From contig CAZKQJ010000004.1 of assembly GCA_964554875.1 (NCBI GenBank), forward strand, positions 62,001-126,000: 64,000 nucleotides of DNA, read 5' to 3'. This document shows, piece after piece, positions 51,204-58,559 of this stretch; within the stretch, counting starts at the first letter, position 1; each line of letters begins with the position of its first letter. A program made the translations under genes and the position numbers. The stretch is from Marispirochaeta sp964554875. GTDB lineage: Bacteria; Spirochaetota; Spirochaetia; JC444; Marispirochaetaceae. Below the pieces are notes generated by a model that searched no databases, had not been told where the DNA came from, and saw only the letters and a program-made list of their open reading frames with translations.

Positions 51204-51755
51204 ATGAAGCAGATCAGAAGCATCGTACTGGGGCTCCTGCCGCCAGGATCAATCATAGCCTCTATCCAAAGGTATCAGGAGAGGATCTTCAGAGAGACCG
51301 GAAACGCTTCCGCCCTGGGGGTGCTGCCCCTTCTCCCGCTCCGCAGCTACAGCCGTCCCGTCGCCCCGCCGAAGGAGCTGCGCCTGAATGAACCCCTGGC
51401 TTTTTCCCCTCCCGTGGAATACAGGAGCAGCATGTATCTTCCCCTGGAAAATGCCAATGCCCTTGACTCTTTGACAGAGAAACTTTCCCTCGGGTATGCT
51501 CCGACAGGAGAGGATGAGATGCTGCTGTTTCCCGTATTTCCCGGGATATTTCTCTGCCGCGGCGGAATCCCTCCTCTTTCGGCAGGTATTGTCCCCGGGA
51601 AGGAGCTGCTCCGATCGGCCTCCTTTTCCGCCGTTCTGATGGAATACCGATGTTCCCTTCCCCGGGGGGACTGGTGGGACAGCATCGAGGAGCGGATACA
51701 CTGGGAAATCCCGGTGAGAAAGCCACAGAAAAAGCTGAATCGAGGAACAGAATGA
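51204..51755 (+). CDS. Protein of unknown function upstream of xseA
   Basis: 183 residues, proline- and leucine-rich, no membrane segment or signal peptide. It is not recognised. Residues about 100-130 (EDEMLLFPVFPGIFLCRGG) form a hydrophobic core. The stop overlaps the xseA ATG by 4 bases, which supports translation and operon membership with exonuclease VII. The ribosome site is poor. Confidence 0.55.
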   Translation: MKQIRSIVLGLLPPGSIIASIQRYQERIFRETGNASALGVLPLLPLRSYSRPVAPPKELRLNEPLAFSPPVEYRSSMYLPLENANALDSLTEKLSLGYAPTGEDEMLLFPVFPGIFLCRGGIPPLSAGIVPGKELLRSASFSAVLMEYRCSLPRGDWWDSIEERIHWEIPVRKPQKKLNRGTE

Positions 51756-52993
51756 CTGATATCAACTCCCGGGAACTTCCGGTTTTCTCGGTAAGCCAGA
51801 TCACCGGCCTCATAAAGGAGACCCTTGAAGGGGGCTTTCGAGATCTTTCCGTGGAAGGAGAGGTATCCAATTATCGTCCAGCTTCCAGCGGTCACGTATA
51901 TTTCAACCTGAAAGACCAGAACGCCATGATTGCCTGCGTTTTGTTCCGCAATGCGGCTGCCCGGCTCTCCTTCTCTCCCAGGGACGGCCAGAAGGTGCGG
52001 GTCAACGGCGATCTTTCAGTCTATGCCAGGCGGGGAAACTACCAGATTGTCGTTACCCGTATGGTTCTGGCCGGGGAAGGGGAAATCCTCGCGATGCTTG
52101 AAGAGCGCAAGCGGCGTCTCGCCCTGGAAGGACTCTTTGACGAGGATCGCAAGCGCCCCCTGCCCCTCTTCCCCGACCGCATAGCCGTTGTCACCTCCCC
52201 CACAGGGGCGGCCATCCGTGACATTCTCCAGGTCCTGCAGCGCCGCCATTCCGGGATGTCCGTCAGTATCCTGCCTGCTGCCGTCCAGGGTGAAGGGGCG
52301 GCAGAGCAGATTGCCAGGGGAATCAGGACAGCCAATATTCACAAGATGGGGGACGTCATCATCATCGGCCGGGGAGGAGGTTCCCTGGAAGATCTTCTAC
52401 CCTTTTCCGAGGAAAATGTTGTCAGGGCTGTAGCCGAGTCGACTATCCCGGTAATATCCGCGGTGGGGCATGAGATAGACTGGGCTCTGAGCGATTTTGC
52501 CGCGGACCTGAGGGCCCCGACCCCTTCGGCAGCGGCGGAAATTGTATCCGCTTCCAGGGATGAACTCCTTAACCGGGTCCGCTCCGCCCTGAGACAGCTC
52601 CTCAGCGGTATCAGGACAAGAACAGGCCGGGCACAAATGCTGGTAGAGCGCTTTTCGCCGGAATACATGGAACGGACGCTGCGGCAGAAAATCCAGCCCT
52701 ATCTTCTGCGCCTCGATGACGACAAGGAGGTCCTCATCAAGGCCCTGCGTCTGCGCCTGAAGGATTACTCCCACCGCATAGCCATGAGCAGTGAACGCCT
52801 CCGTTCAGGTTCTCCCCGTCACATTATGGAAAAGGGCTATGCCCTGGTTCGTCACAGAGGGAAAATACTGACCGACAGTTCAAAAGCAGCCACGGGAGAC
52901 CCGATTTCTATCCGGCTGTACAGAGGCAGCCTGGACGCCACCATACATACGCTATATTCCCCGGAAAAAGAGGATACCGATGAAGGGATTTGA
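51752..52993 (+). CDS. xseA: Exodeoxyribonuclease VII large subunit
   Basis: 413 residues. An N-terminal OB fold (FSVSQITGLIKETLE...GEVSNYRPASSGHVYF) is followed by the catalytic domain with the GGGSLEDLLPFSEE, ISAVGHEIDWALSDFAADLRAPTPSAAAE block (in parts), then a coiled coil and the C-terminal barrel (ILTDSSKAATGDPI). It degrades single-stranded DNA with XseB. Start at 51752 has GAGGAA upstream; earlier codons in that frame run inside the preceding gene. Confidence 0.96.
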   Translation: MTDINSRELPVFSVSQITGLIKETLEGGFRDLSVEGEVSNYRPASSGHVYFNLKDQNAMIACVLFRNAAARLSFSPRDGQKVRVNGDLSVYARRGNYQIVVTRMVLAGEGEILAMLEERKRRLALEGLFDEDRKRPLPLFPDRIAVVTSPTGAAIRDILQVLQRRHSGMSVSILPAAVQGEGAAEQIARGIRTANIHKMGDVIIIGRGGGSLEDLLPFSEENVVRAVAESTIPVISAVGHEIDWALSDFAADLRAPTPSAAAEIVSASRDELLNRVRSALRQLLSGIRTRTGRAQMLVERFSPEYMERTLRQKIQPYLLRLDDDKEVLIKALRLRLKDYSHRIAMSSERLRSGSPRHIMEKGYALVRHRGKILTDSSKAATGDPISIRLYRGSLDATIHTLYSPEKEDTDEGI

Positions 52994-53228
52994 AGAACGT
53001 CTGAAACGGCTTGAAGAGCTGAGTGAAAAGATCCACGACGAAGAGATCGATCTTGACGAGGCCATGGCCTGCTTTGAAGAAGGGATCAAGCTTGCCCGTG
53101 CCCTGGAAACGGACCTTGCAACGGTCGAACGAAAAATCGAAATCCTTGTGAATCAGGCTGATTCGGAGGAAGAAAAACCCGTACTGGAACTGTTTCCGGA
53201 GCTGAATTCAGGAAAGGATCAGGAATAA
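52980..53228 (+). CDS. xseB: Exodeoxyribonuclease VII small subunit
   Basis: 82 residues, all helical, with the family pattern FEERLKRLEELSEKI and LDEAMACFEEGIKLARALE. It overlaps xseA by 14 bases, as is common. Short acidic C-terminal tail. Confidence 0.95.
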   Translation: MKGFEERLKRLEELSEKIHDEEIDLDEAMACFEEGIKLARALETDLATVERKIEILVNQADSEEEKPVLELFPELNSGKDQE

Positions 53229-53231
53229 CAG

Positions 53232-53249
53232 CCTGACCGCTCCGTCAGG
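53232..53249 (+). terminator. Possible bidirectional terminator hairpin
   Basis: A 6-bp stem CCTGAC / GTCAGG with a 6-base loop between the convergent ends of xseB and the DUF192 gene. It lacks a T tract, so the call is weak. Confidence 0.3.
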
Positions 53250-53700
53250 GCAGCCCTTCGACCCTGTCGCCGACATCTATTCCCGCCCGTTCAAAGGCAC
53301 CCCGGTTCAGTTCCAGAGCGTAGCGAACTGAACGGCTCGACTGGACCGGCTGTTCGTTATGGGGTACAAGATCGTGGATCTCCTTTATGGTACCGTCCTT
53401 CGCGATATAGGCAAGGGAGAGGGGGATCTCCGTGTTCTTCATCCAGAAGCTCAGACGCTGATCGTAGGGGAACACAAAAAGCATGCCTCTGTTGTCCGGA
53501 AGGGATTTGCGGAACATAAGTCCCCGGCTTCGTTCCTCCTGTGAGTCTGCGACCTCGACAATAAAGGTCGCATCCTTGATCCGTATTTCCAGCGTCTCCT
53601 CTCCCGGACTGCATGAACTGTTCGTGACAGCAAGCAGCAGAAAGATGATTACAGCGAAGACGTGAACAGCTGATCCTTTAAAAACGGGAAAGGAAATCAT
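53245..53700 (-). CDS. DUF192-family lipoprotein
   Basis: About 151 residues. The signal peptide ends at a lipobox TNSSC near residue 30. The DUF192 domain follows: ADSQEERSRGLMFRKSLP, DNRGMLFVFP, LSFWMKNTEIPLSLAYI and ALELNRGAFERAGI, all textbook. Function of the family is not known. The start is uncertain: ATG 53700 is chosen because it gives a good lipoprotein signal; it overlaps the previous gene by 23 bases. ATGs at 53718 and 53772 are alternatives. Confidence 0.85.
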   Translation of the reverse strand: MISFPVFKGSAVHVFAVIIFLLLAVTNSSCSPGEETLEIRIKDATFIVEVADSQEERSRGLMFRKSLPDNRGMLFVFPYDQRLSFWMKNTEIPLSLAYIAKDGTIKEIHDLVPHNEQPVQSSRSVRYALELNRGAFERAGIDVGDRVEGLP

Positions 53701-54268
53701 CGCGGCTGATTCGTTCATAGGACTCAAGGGTTTCGCCCTCCTGCCTGACGGCGGCAAATAGTGCCCTGTCAATATAACGCAGCATTACCGGCCGCTCAAG
53801 GGAAATTCTGACATCTCCGTCTTCCCAATAAGCCCGCTGGGGAGAGAGGTCCGTAGGATTGCCGTACTTTCCTGTCAGGGTCGTATAGATGGAATAATAA
53901 TCGATGGTCTTCGGATTCATGACCAGCAGCATGGCGTACAGTCGATCCCCGGCGCTGAACTGGAACTGGGCAGAGGAGAAAAAACCGAAACCTTCCACCT
54001 CCATCAGACTGAGATTTTCCCGCTCCAGGAGAGAAACATCCGGATCTCCACGGTAGAGAAAATCATTACTGGAAAGGAGTTCATTCTTTATGTCCGCCAT
54101 GGACATTCCCAGTTCGAGGGAATCAAATCCCCGGGGAAGCGGTTCCGGGGCAGGCCCTTCCTGAGCAATCAGCGGTGTACATGCGAGAAGAACCAGGGCA
54201 GCGATCATTCCTATCTTGATACCGGGGCTTATCACTCTCCGATTATCGGCAGGCGGAAGCATTGTCAT
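53678..54268 (-). CDS. Secreted protein of unknown function
   Basis: 196 residues from the ATG at 54268. A hydrophobic signal (GMIAALVLLACTPLIAQEG) near residues 20-38 ends at a likely cleavage site after IAQ. The mature part has a beta-rich fold with LELGMSMADIKNELLS near residue 52 that recalls small periplasmic proteins. No family is recognised. A longer frame extends upstream but runs antisense to the LarA-family gene and lacks support. Possibly co-transcribed with the DUF192 lipoprotein. Confidence 0.65.
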   Translation of the reverse strand: MTMLPPADNRRVISPGIKIGMIAALVLLACTPLIAQEGPAPEPLPRGFDSLELGMSMADIKNELLSSNDFLYRGDPDVSLLERENLSLMEVEGFGFFSSAQFQFSAGDRLYAMLLVMNPKTIDYYSIYTTLTGKYGNPTDLSPQRAYWEDGDVRISLERPVMLRYIDRALFAAVRQEGETLESYERISRDDFLSRF

Positions 54269-54341
54269 GATAGTATGGAAAGGACCGGAAGAATCCTTTA
54301 GTATCGGACAAAACACAGGAAGAACGTAGAAGGAGGACCCT

Positions 54342-55607
54342 GTGCATTTTGATCTGAAATACGGCACAAGCACGCTGCCCCTGGATATTGACGACCAGCA
54401 GATACTGGACCTTATCCATCCAGGAGACCAATCCCCCCTTCCAGAGCCCTCCCGGGCGGTGGAAAGGATGCTCGCTGAACCCCTGGGAACAGAGGCACTG
54501 GCGGACATGCTTCAGAAAAGAAGCCCAAAACGGCTGGTCATGGTCGTTAACGATATAACCCGTCCCACCCCCTACTCCGTGCTGATGCCTCCCCTGCTTC
54601 GATGCATCGAGGATGCCGGAGTAGCCCGGGAGAGTATTACCCTCATTACCGCAACGGGGATCCACAGCCCCCACACGCCGGAGCAAAACCTTCAGGTATA
54701 CGGAAAGGAGCTGGTGGAGAACTACCGCATTCTCTGCCACGATGCCGAGGATGATGCCAACCTTGTCAATAAGGGACGGCTCCCCTCGGGCTATGATTTC
54801 CTCGTAAACCGCACAGTCGATGAGGCGGACTTCCTTATAACTATCGGGGTGGTTATGCCCCATTTCTTTGCCGGTTATTCAGGGGGACGCAAATCAATCC
54901 TCCCCGGCGTCTCGGGAAAATCCACGGTCCAGTTTAACCATGCCCGGATGGTTGAGCTGATGGACGATCTTCCTCCGATCCGAGAGAACCCCATCAGCCA
55001 GGAGATGATTCACGCTGCACGGATGGTGGGCGTGGATTTTATCCTCAACGCGCTTACCAACGATGACGGCGAGGTAATCGATGTCTATGCAGGGGACCTG
55101 GAAAAGGCCTGGTACGCGGCGGTGGAAAAATCTGAAGAGCTCTATGTCAGCAGAATAAGCAAAGCTGCGGATATAAGCATCGCTTCGGCCAGCGGATTCC
55201 CCCGGGATATAAATATCTACCAGGCCCAGAAGGCCCTGGACCATGCCGACAAGGCAACCCGGCCCGGGGGAACTATTATCCTTGTTGCTGAATGCGGCGG
55301 AGGATACGGGGACAGGGTTTTTGAGAATTTCATGAAGAAAGGACTCTCTCCGGAGGGTATAATGAAGGAGGTCAGGGAGAACTTTGTAATGGGCGGACAC
55401 AAGGCTTACTGCTTTGCCAAGGTAGCGGCTGAAAAACAGGTAATCCTGGTCTCCTCGGCCTCAGAGCAGCTTACCGCAAGCCTCTTTGCGGAAAAGGCGG
55501 CAAGTCCCCGGGAAGCCCTGGAGAAAGCTGTTCTCCGTCACGGCCGGGACGTCAGGATTCGGGTAATGCCCGAAGGCGGAGTTACCCTTCCGTCCCTGAT
55601 CCGCTGA
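54342..55607 (+). CDS. LarA-family nickel-dependent racemase-like protein
   Basis: 421 residues. LarA makes D-lactate from L-lactate using a nickel pincer cofactor, and many homologues act on other 2-hydroxyacids. Blocks include VVNDITRPTPYSV near 69, TATGIHSPHTPEQ, the PHFFAGYSGGRKSILPG segment near 175-190 with the cofactor-lysine and histidine, and NFVMGGHKAYCFAK. No larB/C/E neighbours are seen, so the substrate is uncertain. Start is GTG, supported by AGGAGG 5 bases upstream. Confidence 0.88.
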   Translation: MHFDLKYGTSTLPLDIDDQQILDLIHPGDQSPLPEPSRAVERMLAEPLGTEALADMLQKRSPKRLVMVVNDITRPTPYSVLMPPLLRCIEDAGVARESITLITATGIHSPHTPEQNLQVYGKELVENYRILCHDAEDDANLVNKGRLPSGYDFLVNRTVDEADFLITIGVVMPHFFAGYSGGRKSILPGVSGKSTVQFNHARMVELMDDLPPIRENPISQEMIHAARMVGVDFILNALTNDDGEVIDVYAGDLEKAWYAAVEKSEELYVSRISKAADISIASASGFPRDINIYQAQKALDHADKATRPGGTIILVAECGGGYGDRVFENFMKKGLSPEGIMKEVRENFVMGGHKAYCFAKVAAEKQVILVSSASEQLTASLFAEKAASPREALEKAVLRHGRDVRIRVMPEGGVTLPSLIR

Positions 55608-55623
55608 CACTCGGGTAAAAGGC

Positions 55624-57828
55624 ATGGAACTCTTCTCTTCCGAAAGCATTTCCTCTGCACCCCTGGCGGACCGCATGCGTCCCAGGACCCTGGACGAATT
55701 CGCCGGTCAGGACCACATAGTCGGTCCGGGACGTCTGCTGCGCAGGGTTATCCAGGCGGACCAGCTCTCCTCCCTCATCTTTTACGGCCCTCCGGGGACC
55801 GGAAAAACAACCCTGGCCCGGGTGATCGCAGGTTCCACAAAAAGCCATTTTATTACCCTTAACGCCGTACTCTCGGGGGTAAAACAGCTGCGGGAGTCCA
55901 TCGACGAGGCCCGGGAAAAACGGGAATACTACGGTCGCCGTACGACCCTCTTTATCGACGAGGTTCACCGCTGGAACAGGGCACAGCAGGACGCCCTGCT
56001 CCCCTGGGTGGAGAACGGAACGGTTATTCTTATCGGAGCTACCACGGAGAATCCCTATTTTGAGGTCAACTCCGCCATGGTAAGCCGAAGCCGGATTTTT
56101 CAGCTAAAACCCCTTGGCGACGGCGACCTCTACCGGGTGGCGAATATGGCGCTGGAAGACCCGGAACGAGGCTACGGACGCTTTCGCGTGAGTATCGACC
56201 GGGATGCCCTGGACCACCTGGTGCAGGTTGCCAACGGCGACGCCCGCACCCTGCTGAACGCCCTGGAACTGGCGGTGGAGACGACCCCGGAGTCCTTTCC
56301 TCCCCCCGAGGGAACCGAAATCCGTGTAAACCTCGCGGTCGCCGAGGAGAGTATTCAACGCAAAGCGGTGCTTTACGACAAGGAAGGGGATTACCACTTC
56401 GACACGATATCCGCCTTCATAAAGTCGGTCCGCGGTTCCGACCCCGATGCGGCCCTCTACTGGCTGGCAAGAATGGTCAAGGCCGGGGAGGACCCGCGGT
56501 TTATCTTTCGGAGGATGCTGATCTCCGCCTCGGAGGACATCGGCCTTGCGGATCCCCAGGCCCTCGTTTTTGTCCAGTCCGCGGCCGCCGCTTTTGACCG
56601 GGTCGGTCTTCCGGAGGGACAGTTCCATCTGGCCCAGGCGGTACTCTACCTGGCGACAGCGCCGAAATCCAACTCCTGCCTGGGCTACTTTGACGCCCTG
56701 AACTCCCTGGAGAATGAGACCCTCGGTGATATTCCCAAGCATCTGAAAGACCCCGGCAGGGACGCCAAAGCCTTCGGTCATGGCCAGGGCTATCAATACC
56801 CCCACGCCTACCGTGACCACTGGGTGGCCCAGCAGTATTTGCCCTCAGCCCTGGCTGGACGGGTCTTCTACAAACCGGGAGATCAGGGCCATGAAGGGTC
56901 CCTCAAGCCCCTTCTGCAGCAACGCAGGGAGGAGCAGATCGCCGCCGCTCTGGAGGAGTCTCCGGAGGTCCTTACCTACAGCCCCGGGGACCGACGGCGC
57001 GAGCGCTGGGCAAACCGTACGGTAAGCGGAGCCGCGGCGATGCAGAAAACCCTGCGGGACAAGCTCTTTGATCTCTTTGAATGGCAGCGGCACTGGCGTG
57101 TGCTGGATATCAGTCCCGGGAGCGGCCTTTTTTTGACCGAAGCCCTTCGGCGCTGTCCTGAAGGGGGAGTTGTGGTCTGTGGAGCGGACAGTTCCAGTCG
57201 GGAACTTTTTGAACATCTTACATCCGGACTTCCCGCCCCGGAGCAGCCGCTTCTGCTGGAAGCTCCCTTTCCCGATGCCATCGAGTCCCTGCCGGCGGAG
57301 GAGCGGCTCTTCGAAGTCCTCATGGGTCGGGACACGTTGATCAGAAACCCGGACCGGGAGCTTCTCTTCCGGCACAGCGCCTCCTGCCTGCAGCCCGGGG
57401 GACGATTGATTCTTGCAGAGATTATGCCCCGGGAAGGATCCAGGCTTTCGGAACTGCTTTCCGGTGCGGATGCTGACCCGCAGCTTCTGTCCAGATATCG
57501 GCAGGCAGAAGAAGCAATATATACCGATTCGGACAATCCCCTGGTTAACTGGAGCAGCTCCGGGCTCCGGATACTCCTGGAAAAGAGCGGTTTCATCATC
57601 GATCTTCTGGAAAAGCGGGAGCACCGCTTTGAACAGAACCTGTCGGAAAAGCTCATCAATTCATGGTTCGATCCTGAATCCGGGGGCTTCGGTACCCGTA
57701 TGAGGGTTCATCTCCGGCCCGAAGAAATGAAAGCCCTGAAAGAGACGGCATTGAAGCGTTTAAGCGAAAGAAAAGTTCAGTGGAAAAGATCCTACCTGCT
57801 TGTCGGCTGCCGGAAACAAAATCGCTAA
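55624..57828 (+). CDS. rarA: RarA/MgsA-like AAA+ ATPase fused to a C-terminal methyltransferase-like domain
   Basis: 734 residues against about 420-450 for typical RarA. The first 430 residues are the clamp-loader-like ATPase: RMRPRTLDEFAGQDHIVGPG, Walker A GPPGTGKTTLAR, Walker B FIDEVHRWN, and the GATTENPYFEVNSAMVSR sensor. The MgsA C-domain continues to HWVAQQYLP. From about residue 470 there is an extra domain with a Rossmann-type SAM loop VLDISPGSGLFLTEAL (residue 493 on) and LQPGGRLILAEIMP, as in class I methyltransferases. A RarA/unknown-domain fusion is a known NCBI model in other bacteria. Target of the added domain is unknown. Confidence 0.9.
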   Translation: MELFSSESISSAPLADRMRPRTLDEFAGQDHIVGPGRLLRRVIQADQLSSLIFYGPPGTGKTTLARVIAGSTKSHFITLNAVLSGVKQLRESIDEAREKREYYGRRTTLFIDEVHRWNRAQQDALLPWVENGTVILIGATTENPYFEVNSAMVSRSRIFQLKPLGDGDLYRVANMALEDPERGYGRFRVSIDRDALDHLVQVANGDARTLLNALELAVETTPESFPPPEGTEIRVNLAVAEESIQRKAVLYDKEGDYHFDTISAFIKSVRGSDPDAALYWLARMVKAGEDPRFIFRRMLISASEDIGLADPQALVFVQSAAAAFDRVGLPEGQFHLAQAVLYLATAPKSNSCLGYFDALNSLENETLGDIPKHLKDPGRDAKAFGHGQGYQYPHAYRDHWVAQQYLPSALAGRVFYKPGDQGHEGSLKPLLQQRREEQIAAALEESPEVLTYSPGDRRRERWANRTVSGAAAMQKTLRDKLFDLFEWQRHWRVLDISPGSGLFLTEALRRCPEGGVVVCGADSSSRELFEHLTSGLPAPEQPLLLEAPFPDAIESLPAEERLFEVLMGRDTLIRNPDRELLFRHSASCLQPGGRLILAEIMPREGSRLSELLSGADADPQLLSRYRQAEEAIYTDSDNPLVNWSSSGLRILLEKSGFIIDLLEKREHRFEQNLSEKLINSWFDPESGGFGTRMRVHLRPEEMKALKETALKRLSERKVQWKRSYLLVGCRKQNR

Positions 57829-57873
57829 GGTAAGGGCAGCTCCAAAAACAGGGGATTTTTAAAAGCGCCTCTA

Positions 57874-57902
57874 TTGACATTTTTTCCTTTTTTAGGCATC
57901 TT
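57874..57902 (+). promoter_or_regulatory. Likely promoter of the tRNA-His cluster
   Basis: -35 TTGACA at 57874-57879 in the same CTATTGACA context as the tRNA-Tyr promoter, 17-base T-rich spacer, weak -10 CATCTT at 57897-57902. Confidence 0.55.
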
Positions 57903-57916
57903 TGCACCACGTTCAC

Positions 57917-57989
57917 GGTGGGCATAGTTCAGTGGTAGAGCACCAGATTGTGGTTCTGGGTGTCGCGGGTTCAAATCCCGTTGCCCACC
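57917..57989 (+). tRNA. tRNA-His (GTG)
   Basis: Anticodon loop TTGTGGT between CCAGA and TCTGG gives GTG. The acceptor GTGGGCA pairs with TGCCCAC, with the extra 5' G at 57917 facing C at 57989, the hallmark of tRNA-His. No encoded CCA. Confidence 0.95.
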
Positions 57990-58037
57990 CTTTGCTTTAT
58001 TCCTGTTGGAATTTTGCACCGGAAGGAGCCTTTGAAT

Positions 58038-58111
<74 letters not shown>

Positions 58112-58118
58112 ATCAATT

Positions 58119-58191
58119 GGGCCGTTAGCTCAGCTGGCAGAGCAGCAGACTCTTAATCTGCGGGTCGAAGGTTCGATCCCTTCACGGCTCA
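58119..58191 (+). tRNA. tRNA-Lys (CTT)
   Basis: Acceptor GGGCCGT pairs with ACGGCTC, discriminator A. Anticodon loop CTCTTAA between GCAGA and TCTGC gives CTT. It starts 7 bases after tRNA-Arg. Confidence 0.95.
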
Positions 58192-58230
58192 ATATCGGAA
58201 ACCTGAGGTTAAAAAGAGAAATACCCCGGG

Positions 58231-58258
58231 TTGACGAAAACAGTTTAGTGTGTATAAT
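58231..58258 (+). promoter_or_regulatory. Promoter of tRNA-Leu/tRNA-Gly
   Basis: -35 TTGACG at 58231-58236, 16-base spacer, perfect -10 TATAAT at 58253-58258, about 12 bases before tRNA-Leu. It splits the tRNA group into two transcripts. Confidence 0.8.
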
Positions 58259-58269
58259 GGGGCTCCATC

Positions 58270-58351
58270 GCGAGAGTGGTGGAATTGGCAGACACGCTAG
58301 ACTTAGGATCTAGTGCCGCAAGGTGTAAGGGTTCAAGTCCCTTCTCTCGCA
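58270..58351 (+). tRNA. tRNA-Leu (TAG)
   Basis: Class II tRNA of 82 bases. Acceptor GCGAGAG pairs with CTCTCGC, discriminator A. Anticodon loop CTTAGGA gives TAG. A long variable arm precedes the T arm GGGTTCAAGTCCC. Confidence 0.95.
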
Positions 58352-58369
58352 ATAGATCCTGCAATTCGC

Positions 58370-58441
58370 GCGAGAGTAGCTCAGTGGTAGAGCTCCACCT
58401 TGCCAAGGTGGATGTCGCGGGTTCAAGTCCCGTCTCTCGCT
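58370..58441 (+). tRNA. tRNA-Gly (GCC)
   Basis: 72 bases. Acceptor GCGAGAG pairs with CTCTCGC, identical to the preceding tRNA-Leu acceptor; discriminator T as usual for glycine. Anticodon loop TTGCCAA between CCACC and GGTGG gives GCC. Confidence 0.95.
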
Positions 58442-58449
58442 CTATTGAT

Positions 58450-58483
58450 AAAGCGATCTGGTTGTCTCCAGATCGCTTTTTTT
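58450..58483 (+). terminator. Rho-independent terminator of the tRNA cluster
   Basis: Perfect 12-bp stem AAAGCGATCTGG / CCAGATCGCTTT, 6-base loop, then seven T. Confidence 0.93.
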
Positions 58484-58508
58484 GTACTCCCTAATTATAC
58501 TCAATAGA

Positions 58509-58533
58509 GTATTCCCGTTAAAATCGGGAATAC
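58509..58533 (+). promoter_or_regulatory. Inverted repeat in the tig leader
   Basis: Nine-base perfect arms GTATTCCCG / CGGGAATAC with a 7-base AT-rich centre, 27 bases before the tig ATG and just after a TATACT (58496-58501) that could be the -10. It is not the CIRCE sequence but has a similar size; it could be an operator or an mRNA hairpin. Confidence 0.45.
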
Positions 58534-58559
58534 AATGATTGCTTGTTTGTGAGGTTAAG

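Noticed and set aside
53678..54508. 276-codon version of the secreted unknown protein
   Set aside because: The first 80 codons lie antisense to the LarA-family gene; a signal peptide and ATG support a start at 54268.
58509..58533. CIRCE element at tig
   Set aside because: Arms and spacer differ from TTAGCACTC-N9-GAGTGCTAA.
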